Shown piece after piece: positions 32,720-44,900 of a DNA stretch of 64,000 bases. Under the pieces are notes generated by a model. It ran no database searches and was not told the DNA's origin. It saw only the letters and a list, made by a program, of their open reading frames with translations. The DNA comes from Pestalotiopsis fici W106-1. Its lineage: Eukaryota > Ascomycota > Sordariomycetes > Amphisphaeriales > Sporocadaceae. The position numbers were made by a program, and so were the translations under genes. The stretch is from contig NW_006917097.1 of the NCBI RefSeq assembly GCF_000516985.1, positions 2,046,001 through 2,110,000 of the forward strand, in the 5' to 3' direction. Position 1 is the first letter of the stretch. Every line of letters begins with the position of its first letter.

Positions 32720-35545
32720 CTACGATATCACTGCGACTGAGGGCGTGTGCAAGAGAAGTGTGTGTGAAAGAGAGAGGAGAGAGAAAAAGACGAGAAAGTC
32801 TCTTTGGCTCAAGCAAAGAAATTGAAGTTGTGCAAAGTAGTCATTTCCACAGGAATGAGAATATTGGCATCCGGCCTTTGTCTCATATCCGCGCAAAGCA
32901 TCTTGAACATTCCAGACAAGACGAGCGCGTGGTGTTCTTTGTTAGGAATGAGACCCTGTAGCTGAGGCAGTAAGAGACAGCATTCTTGTTTCCCAAGCAC
33001 CGCTGATGCCAATAGACATGGTCGCTAATGGAGGCCCTTCTCACGAGCTTCAAGGCGACGAGAGGGGACCGTTGTCAGTCACGCAAATTCGAGTAGTTGA
33101 GGTTGAAGCCCAAGGTTGGCACAAGAGCCTCTCTGCCTCCTCGCCAGTCTGACTCCACGCCTACGGATCAAGAGGATCTTCAACGGAGCAAAAAAAGAAT
33201 CTCCAAAATAGAACTGTGGTTGTTTCCATCCATCAATGGCTTGCTGGAGTAAATTATAGAATGTGGCATGCAGTCATTGGGCAGCCTTTTCACCAGAGCT
33301 TTTTGGACTCTTTGTTTTTGCCATGAAAGCCGCGCGCTTGGTTTAAGGTTGGATTCGGTGGGTGGGTGAGCGCGCGCGAATGCAGCTGCGGGAGAGCTGC
33401 ATGGCGAGTCGATAATGGTCTTGCACAAGCGCAACGCCGGCTTCCCGTTCACTCACGCTACCTAGACACGAATAGCCTGCACTAGTAGATCATAGAATGC
33501 TGCTTCGGGCGACTGACGGCCAAACGTCTGAAAGATCGACATACAGTTTCGATCCAAAGTCTGGAAAAAACGCGACAAGAGCAGCTGTTTCAACGTTTCG
33601 GCATCTCTGGGGGCCCTGTAGTGGCTACTTGTTGGGCCCGTCTTGGCGGATATCCAGGGTCCTATGATTTCTGACAAGAAGGCGAGGAATCCGAAAAAAA
33701 ACGACAATGGATGGATCCCGTGGGGGGGCAGCCACCTGCTGGAGTCGCCCACGAAATTGTATCTGGGCAGTTTTGGGCCTAGCACCCACCGTAGGGCAAA
33801 GTGCCAAATTCAAAGAATGGAGTCGACTTCAACAGGCCAAATCGCAGCTATTGAAGGGCAATTTGCGAAGAACCCCAGCTATCGTGCACTGCGTGCTGTC
33901 CCCCTCCACCCCGTCAAACGCTGACGGTTGACGTGCTAGGCAAGCTAGGCGAAAAGCTAGGAAAAGCTAGGCCACTTCCAGAGCTGTTCCTGCGTCTTTG
34001 GGAACGCAGCTCCAGTGGACTCGTAGGCTGCCAATCAAAGGCGAATTACGCCCCCATCTGTGCTCTTGTAGGACACACGGGGACACCCTACGACACCCTA
34101 CCACAAAGGTCACCCCTGCAGATACCCTTGATGTCGACGGTCAATGCTGGCCAATCCCAAACCACGGCCCGCCGAATTGCTGTTTGAGATTCGCGCACCA
34201 TGGCCAATAATCCTGGTCGTAGTCGTCGTCTGTCGTCCTTCCTCCTCCTCCTCTGGTCTCGTCGGCTCGGACGGTCGCCATCCTGCTGAAAGGTGCCTGC
34301 ACTATTGAGCGAAAGCGAGAGTGATAGAGAGATAGAGAGGGGGGGACGTTCGCCGGCAAATTACACATTGAAGTCGTCTTCCACTCTTTGTCTTTTTTCC
34401 CTCCCTCGATAGCAAGAGAAATCAAATACCCGTCGGTAGACGCCCACACAGGCACAATCGCTCTTTTTTTTTTTGCGCTCACTCATTCAACACACTTTTT
34501 AATTATTACTACTATTACTCCTCTTCCTCCGTTGCAAGAGGAGAGAGAGAGCCACTCACTCCTTCGTGATACGCTCCACCTGCCGTATCAATCCGAGCGC
34601 ATTGTCCTTGCGCTTTAACTTGAGACGCTGCCCCGTCGGCCTGTGAGAGACGTCGATCAAACATCGGACGGTTCCCTCAACCACAATCCGGGTCATATCC
34701 CTCACTTGCCATCGTTCATTGCCCTTTTTCGCTCTTTCTACCAGCTAGTGCGCGCAAGAGTCAAGAATTCCAAGACAGTCGTTGTTGTAACTGCTGTTGT
34801 TTGCCTCACTCGCACTCAGCCCACCAAGGACCGAACCAAACCCCAGGCGCGAATCCACGCTGAAAACGCAGATCAAAATTCCACAAGCCAAGAATAGGCG
34901 TTCAAGCCAGGGAAAGCGTGTCAAGCATGTCACCACAATAGCAGCAACTTACGTTCTGCCACTCCGCTCACTTACACCCCGCTACGTACGCTTGGATTGC
35001 GCCCTCTTTGACGAGCTGAGACCTGTCGCAACTCACGGGTCATCGACGCCAATCCATTGCCGCCTCACCCTAGACACTAGACAGACCAACAGATAGACAA
35101 TCCTTCCCATTGTCTCTCAAACCGAAGGCCAAGCCCCTCGTTCTGCTAGGCCTGCCTGCTTTTCTTTTTCTTTCCTTTTCATCATCAACACTCGGCCTCA
35201 GCCCTTTGATTACGGCAAGAGCACAGTCGGATAGCTTCGCGGGCGAGTGACGACTTGTGCTGGACGGCGGGACCGGTTCGACGATACGACATCGATCACG
35301 ACAATTGCAGCGACGATACCCTTTTTTTTTTTTTTTCTTCTTGTCCATTCTCTCGCATTCCTATTTTTGATACGACTTGGCATTTCCCGCCTGTTGGGTA
35401 GCTGGAATCTATTCACGACAACTGTAACTTTTGGCTTGACTACTTTTGGTCAACCTTTTTTTTGTTTTCTTCTCAACGAAGACGCTTTGGATTTCGCGTC
35501 CCCTATAGACGACAGCGAGGGATTCGTTGGATACTTTCTTTCAAG
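32720..35545. other. Divergent intergenic region and long pyrimidine-rich leader of the KCH gene
   Basis: About 2.8 kb between the pseudokinase start (minus) and the KCH start (plus). It contains a cluster of GCTAGG repeats near 33935-33971. From about 34210 on the plus strand is strongly CT-rich, with T-runs near 34465 and 35321, which looks like the promoter and a long 5' leader of the KCH gene. Several short upstream open frames occur but none is supported as a gene. Confidence 0.55.
33935..33971. repeat. Cluster of four GCTAGG repeats
   Basis: GCTAGG occurs four times within 37 bp at 33935, 33944, 33956 and 33966 (approximate to a base), with A/G-rich spacers of 3-6 bases. Confidence 0.7.
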
Positions 35546-38232
35546 ATGGGCATGTGTGGTGGACGGTCAAAAGCCGTCGAGGTGCGACCGGAACAGAAGT
35601 GGGATTACATAGTAGGTTGACCTGCCGCTGCCAGTCTTGCCAAGACGCATACTAACCTTAACCTTGGCAGAATCTTAACGACTTCAAGTCCAATTCGGGC
35701 TTCGCGGTTGCCGCCTACATCTATCTTTACATCTCAATCCTCATCTCACTTGCCGTCTATGGTGTCGATAGCTTCACTGCTGTCTCCCTGCTCGCTTTTG
35801 GCAAGTGGACGTCGAGTATCGATCCAAACACAATCATCGATTTCGACATTCAAAAATGGATCTTCTCCATTTGCATCATTGCCTCATTTGTCAACCTAGG
35901 CTTTGAGCACATCCGTGCCTGGCGTGTCATGAGGCGAGGCAGTGTTGCAGAATCCTACCTGGACAACCTGGCTGTCAAAATGGAGAGTACACGCATGGGC
36001 AGTGGCCAGGGTTGGCGCCGATTTCTGGTTTTTGCCGAACTTACAAAATCCAAAAAGGGTGCCGAGTACGTTGCTCTGTTCACGTACTTCAGTTTCCAGT
36101 CATGGATTCGTGTCATCTTCTGCTCGGGGCCTCGTCAATTTGTCAACGCGCTGACACTCTATGCTGTCTTCGAATCCGAGCTGATTCCGACTGATGGCGG
36201 CTCAGCCGACCGTACCATAATGAATTTCTTCGAAAAGATTGGTGCACTTGCCAATGAGAGTTACCAGCAAGCCGCAGTCTTATCTGGCATGATGTTTACC
36301 CTGGTGGTCTGGGTATTTTCTGCCCTTTCTCTGCTTTTGGCTGCCCTTTTCTACGTCTTTTTCCTCTGGCACTATATTCCCAAGCAGGATGGTGGACTAT
36401 CTGGATATTGCGCGCGCAAGATTAACAAGCGGTTGATGAAGGTTGTCTCGGTCAAGGTCAACAAGGCTATCAAGAAGGAAGAACAACAGCGTGCCAAGGC
36501 TGAGCTCAAAGCGGCTAAGAAGGCTGGACTTGATAAGCCACCGCTGAGACAACAGGCAACGTTGCCCACGATTCCCAATCTCGAGAATCTCGACTCCAAG
36601 AAGGATGATTATATGCCAGGCATGCCAACGCTCAGTCGCAACGATACAATGGCTACATTGCCGGTCTACACATCCCGACCTGCATCTCCTGGCAGTATCG
36701 AGATGAATGCTCTGGAGAAACGGCCGATGCCTTCGCGTGCTGGAACAAGCAATACTATGGCCTCGCAAAGTAGTTATTCGTCACGCGCACCGTTAATGGC
36801 CAATTCTGCTGGTATGGGCTATCAACCAGCTCCATCCCCTGTCCCCACGTTGCCGCCGCTCGACATGAACAATTATCCTCCAGCTCGACCGGGTACAGCA
36901 CAATCAAACAGGAACTACGGTCCGGGCCCTGGGCTGCAGAGAGTTCAGACTGGTGGCAGCTCCAACTTCGGCGCACCCTATGCCGAGAGCCCTTCAGTCT
37001 ACCATCCCCAGCCAATGCCTGCTATGCCACCGCCAATCAGGTCACTGACATCCAACATGGACAATTATGGCCGTCCTGGCCCGCGGGATCAATTCGGCCC
37101 TCGACCTGGCCCTCCTGGCAGAGCAACTTTCGACGATGGAATGTACGGTCGTGCTAGTCCTGCTCCCTCAATGTTCTCGAATGGTCCCGGTCCCCGACCT
37201 GGTCCACAAGGAAGACCTCCTATGCCAATGTTTGATGAGGGCATGCGCGCCAGCCCCGCTCCATCGGCTTTCAACGGACCAGGTCCACGGCCCGGCCCTC
37301 CTGGACGGCCTACTCTGCCAATGTTGGACGACGGCATGGGTGGCCGTGCTAGTCCTGCTCCCTCCATGTTCTCCAACGCCCCTGGCCCTCGCTCTGGCCC
37401 CCAGGGCGTGCCGACTTTGCCAATGTTCGACGACGATGGGATGGGCACCCCACGACCTGGACCAGCACGTGCACCAACTCTTCCAAACGTGGAGATGGAG
37501 GGAATGGGTGCTCCACGACCTGGTCCCACGGGCATACCAACTCTCCCCAACCTCGACGGCGATTTCGGTGGCCGCTCGAGTCCTGCTCCGTCTGCCTTTT
37601 CGAATGCACCCGGCCCCAGGACCACTGGTCCTTCAGGCGTGCCGACTCTGCCAATGTTCGATGAGGATTTCGGCGGCCGCGCTAGCCCTGCTCCGTCTAC
37701 TTTCTCGAATGCACCCGGCCCTCTAGCAAGACCAACACTCCCCAACTTGAGTGACAGTGTCAACGGTCGCTCTAGCCCTGCTCCATCCAACTTTTCGGCT
37801 TTCCGTCCTGGTCCTTCGGGCAGGACGCTATCCGGTGACAGCACGGGTGGGCGTGCTAGTCCAGCTCCATCCATCCTGTCGAATGGTCCTGGGCGTGCAG
37901 TCAATGATGGCAGAACCGGCCGGGCCAGTCCCGCACCCTCACAATTCTCGGCCCGCGGACCGGCAGCGAACAGAGCCGATTTCAACGGCCCGCCAATGTC
38001 GCCCGTGAGAAGTGCCACTGGACCCATATATTCACCGAACCGACCACAGTTTCCTCTGCAAAGGAACATGACGGCACCAGTGCCCCCGAGCCCAAGGGAA
38101 GACGATTATATGACCCGCCCAGGCACCTCGGCTAGTACGAGAACCATGCCCTTCCAGGCATCTCGTTCCGGCCCTGGTTACAGCTACGACGAGGACGTGG
38201 AATCTCAGCGTGGATCACAGCCATGGAGGTAA
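35546..38232 (+). CDS. KCH-family potassium transport protein with Pro/Gly/Ser-rich repeat tail
   Basis: Two exons, 35546..35611 and 35671..38232, with a 59-nt intron (GTAGGT donor, ACTAAC branch site, GGCAG acceptor, phase 0); the product is 875 aa. The N-terminus MGMCGGRSKAVEVRPEQKWD leads into membrane segments at about 30-55, 80-105, 150-168 and 222-258, the last ending FFLWHYIPKQDGG. This matches the fungal KCH domain (yeast Kch1/Prm6), low-affinity K+ influx proteins activated during pheromone and ER/calcium stress. A Lys-rich coiled segment (about 275-315) and a long disordered cytosolic tail follow. Between about 495 and 790 the tail repeats units of the pattern GRASPAPSxFSN-GPGPRPGP-G-PTLPMFD. 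The ATG is chosen because the short first exon supplies the conserved start. Confidence 0.88.
37110..37960 (+). repeat. Degenerate in-frame repeat array inside the KCH gene
   Basis: Around ten diverged units of roughly 25-40 codons share the elements RASPAPS, FSNxPGPRPGP and PTLPMFD. They encode a Pro/Gly/Ser-rich tail. The composition keeps several other frames open on both strands, which explains the long overlapping reading frames here. Confidence 0.85.
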
Positions 38233-41165
38233 TACGGTTAGACCTTTCATTGCATTGTAAGGATCTCCATTAAGGTTGTACACACGTGCCTGGGATTGTG
38301 TAAATATTGTGACAATAATCATGACTGTTGATACCCTCGAGTGGGACCAAAGAGGTCTGTCTGCATATATTGGGAGTTTAAAGGGATAAAGCCCAGATTT
38401 GAAGAGCTTTTTAGACATGGCGCAACGTCGATTTTCTTTTTGCTTAGCCAGACGTTGCGCCATTTTATACAATGATATAACATCTTTTGAGAAAGAAGTT
38501 GAACTATTTTAATAATGTGAACCTCGACTTGTACGTTGTACTGCAGATGGGCATGAATCCTCCAGGCTGTGTTTTCATGTTAACTGTCACACTGGCTAGC
38601 ATATGTACAACATATCTCAGCATGTCTGGCTTGGCTACTGTAAGAGACTGGTGTGTACCTCTTTGTTGTGACCCGATCATCATTTGACCTTGGACTATGT
38701 TTTGCCTACCAAGAAAGGCAGCTCGTCGCAATATATTGAATTTTGATACAATGACCAACTTTCTGGCACGTAGAGGGCCGTCAATAGTTATCCAAAATCA
38801 GCAAACCCACAGGGAGGGGAGAAAACGCAGTCAGCATTGTGCTAGGCACTGACGGGTCCGGATATCGGTAGATCCCCAGAGAACTTGACCATCACAGCTC
38901 TGCGTGATCGGCATTGTTCTTAGATATTGATGCCTCCCAAGACCCATGAGGGATTGTATCTCAAAAAGACGAGGCGAGCTTGCAGGGGAGTACTTGGCTT
39001 TCTTCTTTCTTGTCGTAGTGGGAAGAGTAGTGGGAAGTTATGCTCCTTTTCAGTACTGTTCCTCTCGTGTGTATCATCAAAAAAAAAAAACGAGAAGTTG
39101 CTTCAACACTCATCAAAGTCTTCTGAAAAAAGTATCATGGAGAGAGACAAAACAAGAGGGTGAGGGAAATCGAAAGTGGTACACAAGTCAAGGAACGCCA
39201 CCCACCGCGATCTTTTTTTATTGTTGTACCAGTGGTAAAGGCTCACTTCCAGCAACGGATCGTCGGGTACACATGCATGTTTTTTTATTGTTACCGTAGG
39301 ACTTTGCACATACTGTGCATCATGGGAGTATTGCGTCAAGCAGGTCCAGAAATCAGCCCTCTTTTGGGGGGGCCGATCGAGAAGCGTAACATCAACCGCA
39401 CGCCCAACTTCTGCATGTATTCCTCCAGCTCCGCTGGTCCCGACTTTTGAAAAGGATATTCTCGTAACCTTTACTCCCCCGTGGAATATCCGTGGAGCTT
39501 GACCGTCTGTTCAATCGGGACGGGGCAAGGGGGAAAAAAAGTTCAAGCACCAAATAAAAGAATGGGAAAGAAAGTCGTGGCCGATCCGAACAAAGGGGAG
39601 GGGGAAAAACGCGGGATCTTAGATATTGTCCGAAGATAACACGAGATCCCGAACCTGATAATCCTGGCCCGGGTTTGATCATCAAGACAGAGAAGAAGAA
39701 AACAAAGTGAGCAACCACAAATAGAGAAAGACGAGTTGCTTACCCAAAATGATACAAAAATGGCCTTCCAGACTCCATGGACAACAAGAATAAAGCAATG
39801 CCACATGTTCCCCCTCATGGCCGATCCTATTCCCAGTACTCTGTACTTTCCAATGTAAGCCCCCATCCCATGATGAAGAGGCACATTGAAAAAAAGAAAA
39901 TGGTACAAGGGGAGGGGAGAAGAGAGAATAAAGTAAGCAAGAGTAGAGAGGTATTCAAAGACGCACACGCCCTCGCGCTTTCGTATCTGCCTGCTTCCTC
40001 TCAAGTCATGGTCCAGCTGTTCAGGAGATGGAGAGAGAGAGAGAGATAGAACCAAACCTAAAACCTCGATCCACGGCCACAATGACAGGGGCCTCGAGAT
40101 CGAAACACGCACAAAAAAAAAAAAAAATGCACCTATGTACATTTTCGGATACCAACGGGGAGCAAAATGGTCAAGCAAAAAGCCAGACACGGACAGGACA
40201 GGTATTACACGTGGCACAGTCCGAGGCGCCCGCGCTTGTTGTGTATGGCTGGTGAAAAAAGCTTACAAGGGGGAGGGGGAACAAATGCCCCTGCCTTCTT
40301 TTTGACTCAAATGTATATATACGGCTTTTCTGTTTGGCGCAAGACATGGGTATATTTATAATGGCGGAGAATAAGAGAGGAGACTCTTCTTATGGTGTAA
40401 TCTGTGGTGTGATTATGATGTGTACGTTCGTGTCACATTGCATGCGCACAACCTTATGACATTGTGCCATGGTGTCATCCACCACGTAGGGTGGGTGATA
40501 TTGGTGAACAGGCCTGTAACGTTGAGGAGTCATGGTAAATCTTGGGATTGTATGAATTATACCGAAACCTACCATTATGGTCATGAACTAAATTAGCACG
40601 AATGATTGTTAATATTTGACTGCAACCAAGATGTGCTTTCAATGCTCGGCACAATCATAAATGGCATGGTGCATGGTACAAAACAGTAGGACTTATTAGT
40701 GAGTGATCCACTTTCCAAGTTGATCGTCATTTATTGCCAATGGTCCAAATAGTTGTTGTGCAGTCCGGTATTTCGAACGTGATTGTAATTGTTCAAGAAA
40801 ATCGTGCCAGGCTAATCTGGATGATTTGGCTATGATGTATCGTGAATATGGCAGTAAAGAAACCAAAACCAAAAAAAACCCAATCATGATTTGTTGTCCG
40901 ATTCAACTCCTGTAAAACTCCCATGCTCCAGATATTATTGTGGTCGGTAGAGCCAAAAAAGTGTCATACCGCAAGAGTAACGCCAGCAACAGAACGCTAG
41001 AATGGGTATCGCGCGATGCCTAAAAGCAGATTTTGATGCCCCTGTTGGTCCGTCTATAATGCAAATGCCTAATAGCACAATGTATGCAAGTTATCGCTCG
41101 TGAGATGGAAAGTAATCCCGGTCCGTCTCTCTTCATTCGTCGTAAGTGGATGACAAGCCCCCAGA
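38233..41165. other. Convergent intergenic region, no supported gene
   Basis: 2.9 kb between the ends of KCH (plus) and vvd (minus). It holds a 13-bp stem inverted repeat near 38417-38463 and a long purine-rich tract on the plus strand (about 39880-40060) that is CT-rich and leader-like on the minus strand, followed by an A-run near 40110. Open frames in it have no coding character. Confidence 0.5.
38417..38463. repeat. Perfect 13-bp inverted repeat (stem-loop) downstream of the KCH gene
   Basis: ATGGCGCAACGTC (38417-38429) pairs with GACGTTGCGCCAT (38451-38463) without mismatch across a 21-nt loop. It lies about 185 bp after the KCH stop, probably within its 3' UTR or just beyond. Confidence 0.8.
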
Positions 41166-41950
41166 TTACCACGTCTTCTCTGCTTGGAAACCGACGGAGA
41201 ATCGAGGCTCGGCACTGTCCCAGCAAATAGGAATCATTGCCAAGAGGTTGATAAAGGGTTGGCCGTTCTTCTTGAAATTGACGACTTCCACAGCCAACTC
41301 CGAGTTGCCCTCGACAGAACGGCGCATTCGTTTTACGAGATCCTTATCGACGTGTTGCCGGCTCGAGCCGCGGCTGACTTTGCCGCCGGGTGCTTGCATA
41401 AAGCGGCAGTTACGGCCTACAATCTCGCGCTCGGTGTATCCCGTCAAGTACGTAAAGGCGTCGTTGGCGTAGACAACAGGGCAGTCGGGTTGTTGAAGAT
41501 CGCACAAGATTAGTGCACAAGAAGCGTCGACGGGGCCCAGTTGGACAACAGGGTTTGCTCTGGACATGACCCGTAGCTTGGAAGATGTTAGAACAGGAGC
41601 ATGGTTCGAGTAGAATGGGACACTCACCAAGATGCTCATCATATCATAGCCGCTAGGGGCATATAAACCAGGATAGATGATGGCATCGTGAATAGAGTCC
41701 TTTGGGGCAACGGCCACCGAGGTCAGTGTTGCTGTCTCTGGCGAACCTTGCTCGTGCCCGTTGAAGTGATACTTGTCGTCAGGTCAGTATGAGTACCATG
41801 CGAAGCGAGGCGCCAGAGTATGAAGAATGAAGAGTGAATATACAGAGAATATGTAGAGCCAATTGACTGTTCCACATGCATGAGTAAAGAAGAAAGAAAG
41901 TGCAAGCTTACCTCCAGAGCAGAGTGTTCCCACGTATTCATCATAGGCAT
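41166..41950 (-). CDS. vvd: VIVID/ENVOY-type LOV-domain blue-light photoreceptor
   Basis: Three exons on the minus strand: 41950..41912, 41771..41628 and 41576..41166, with introns of 140 and 51 nt, all phase 0; the product is 197 aa. The N-cap MNTWEHSALE-YHF and YAPSGYDMMSILLRVMSR match Neurospora VVD (MNPWE..., YAPGGYDIM...). The LOV core GPVDASCALILCDL and GRNCRFMQAPGG contains the flavin-adduct cysteine at about residue 118. The ending VEVVNFKKNGQPFINLLAM and FSVGFQAE completes the domain. VVD/ENV1 is a small cytosolic and nuclear photoreceptor that dampens White Collar signalling, so causing photoadaptation, and in Trichoderma ENV1 affects cellulase expression. Unspliced frames lose the N-cap, so the exon structure is well supported. 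Confidence 0.93.
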
Positions 41951-44900
41951 CTTGAGAGTAGGTGAAAAGAAGAGCTGTTTCGTAAACAAGTGATTCGATT
42001 TCGCTTCGTTCTTCGTGGTGGCTTAAAATGTAGCAACAAAGGTTTATAGATAGATAGCACCGAGGGACGGCGTGCTTATTAGAAACTGAGGGTGAAGTGT
42101 ACGCGGCAGCTAAGCGGGTTGATTCGTCCGGGGAAGGGGCCAGTTATAGTGAATGCTGTCAGAGGTGCAAAGTGATGCTATCCTTGGCTTGGAAAAGTGG
42201 AATAGGTATGCAAGGTAGGAGGAGGTAGGCAGGCAGGTCCGTATGCATGTATGTAGGTCTGGATTCGTATAGACGAGGTTGTACAGAAGAGGTATCTGTC
42301 TGTCCTTTTCTGCCAAGAGGATTCCAGGTTGCTGTTTTCGGAACTTTGCAAATATCGTCTGCCGTGTATGTCCTGGAGGTATGGATGGATCTTGAAGTTG
42401 CAAATGTCTTGGACGGAGAGGGAAGTGACAAAGGCGCGCTGCTGCCCTTTTTGTTTGTGACAATGTGAAGACGGAGGTTGAGTATTAAGTTATGTCTCAC
42501 GGCAAAGTTGAAAGTGTAGGAGGCTGAATTCTAGACGACTGGCTCATGGTGGTCCGAAGGGCGGAACTGCATATGTTCGCCTAGTTATTATTACCAACCG
42601 ACGCGACCAACTTATGCTTGCGAAACCTAATGAGGGATCGTGATCGTGGACGAGTAAAAGGCAGGCAAGAGGCAGATGCGGGTTTGCGGATACTAGTGTT
42701 GTGCAATTGGATGTCCATATGCTGGCTAGAAACCCTGCGCCGTGGTGGTGGTGGTTGAGCGGCGAGGATGATGGATGATGAGCAGGCGGGATTTGTTCCC
42801 ACAAGCCTAGCTCGCCTAGACCAGGGGGGGCACGGTTATGGAAGCTTTTTCTGGAGTAGGGAGTAGAATGGAGCAGCACAGTAATAATGCAGTGGAATGT
42901 GGGTGACTGCGAGAGAGAGAGATAGAGAGCGCAAAAGTGTAAAATTCTACCAGGTAGGTAAGGATGTGAGTAGGAAGCTATTGGGCTGGGCCTCGTTTTC
43001 TTTCGATCCCTTGCGAGCTGCTGGATGGTGCGGCAATGTTAGCAGCTATGGGTTTCTCTCATGAATGGGATTGCGCATGTCGTTGGTTGATCGCGGTGGC
43101 AATGACAGAGACGCAGATCGGGAGCATCTGGGGCTCGATCTGTAAGACCCCGGAGGTGAGTGGATCAGAGGCTTTCCCCTCTAGCCCCGTCCTGGCCTGG
43201 CGCCTTGTCCTTAGTGGCCGAGCGGCTCGATAGGGTCACGAATTGGGAAGGGACTTTAGAAAAAAGAGCAGCGCCACTTTTTTTTTGGTCGCTATGTACA
43301 AAAGTTTGTAGGAAATACATTGTCAGGGTTGACACTTGCCATGCTGATTGAATTATCTAGTCGATCGGTCGTGCAGTTCCTTTATTCCGTCGGTACTGTG
43401 ATAGAAGAAATGAAAGGAAAGAAATCGGGCTGGCAAGGGAAGGAAACCAATGGACAAATATCCATCTGACCTCGGCTCTCGTTTCGTATGGCATCGCAAT
43501 CGCATCGACCAACCAAGAAATTCGATCCCAATGGTAAAATGGCGATGCTCTCGATTGACCAGACAACATTATGAACCCACCTGGTCATGTTCCCACCCGC
43601 CAAAAAGACCACAACAATGCCATCCTCGCAAATTATAAAGATACTTCTGTCTTTCCCCTATATAACTATGGAAATATTTGTGGGCAATGGTACGATATCG
43701 TTTCTGGAAACCCCTCCTTCAATCCATCCGTCGTCATGCTCACTCAGTATCCAACTACTCGGGGTATCTTCTACTGATCTCCCCTCGATGTCTCCCGCCC
43801 GCATACGCGTGTGAGCCTCTTGCCGGCTTGAAGCAAATGCCGGACGGCAAAGCCAAAGGCTTATTCACGCCCCGTTTTACAATCATTTGCGGTGGCATCT
43901 GCAGCTGCGCGCATGCAGATATCACGAAATGTTCATGCAGTCAGGGTAACAAAACAAAGGCCGACCGGTGGACAGGACGGACTGCATTTACACGTCAAGC
44001 TGTGCAACGGCAGTACATGTGCCGATGTGACTCGTCCCGATCATCTATTTCGGGATCACATTTCAGACAAGAAAAAGTGACGACCATTGGCTGCTAGGCT
44101 TTTATTTTCCCAGTCTGTACTTGCAGCAATGGCATCGATGAGAAAGAATATGCCTTGTCCAAAGAACCAACCGGAGCAGGTATCTGGTATGTATGCAGGT
44201 CTCAACAGAAGGGAAACTAAACTCTTTTTTTGCTCCGGCATTCAATGTTGTCTTGGAGGTTTACTCGTGCGTAACGCAAAACAAGACGATCGACAGCCGC
44301 CAGTGTACTAGTTCCTTGGACCCCTAAAAACACAAAACACAATCCCGATGGGAACCTGACAGATTCTCGATGCGAATCGCCAGGACGTCACTTTTGCGAT
44401 CGCTCGACGTTGCAGCCGCCAAGGCAAAGCCAAGACTCTATGGGCCCACCTGGTCATCCAGCAAAGCGGAGCCTAGTCCGTCCACCAATATAGTAGTGCT
44501 TTTTCTTCCCCCCTTCCATGCCTCTGAAGACTAGGTTAGCACAATTGCGGCGCATTTTATTGCAAAGAAACCACATCGGCGATGAGATCTTCAACAAGCA
44601 CAATACGACTACATATGAATTATTCAGAATCATTCGGGAATAATTACAAGTCGGCATAACTGAATTCAGCATTCCGCTGTCAAAGGACAGAAGACCTCAC
44701 AAATTTTAAAATACAGGGGCTCTCAGGCTGAGAGTGGCTTAGCTGCCGGCACTTGATTGGTCGATGCCATTTCCAAGTCCATGACGACACCACTTTTTGA
44801 AGGAAAAAAATCCAAGCCCTACCTTCTTCAGCGTCTCTGCCATTCCTTGTCTGTCTTTTGCGGCAGGCAAAACACAATATTCAAGCTTACATATATGTGA

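Noticed and set aside
37089..38069. Long minus-strand frame opposite the KCH tail
   Set aside because: It is an antisense image of the Pro/Gly repeat; the sense frame carries the KCH domain.
39543..40217. 224-aa minus-strand reading frame
   Set aside because: It begins at GTG and is dominated by Phe/Leu/Ser from CT-rich DNA; typical of leader-like sequence rather than protein.
43200..43245. tRNA-like string GTGGCCGAGCGGCTCGAT
   Set aside because: It resembles the D-arm of a Ser/Leu tRNA, but no anticodon arm or T-loop follows at the right distance.
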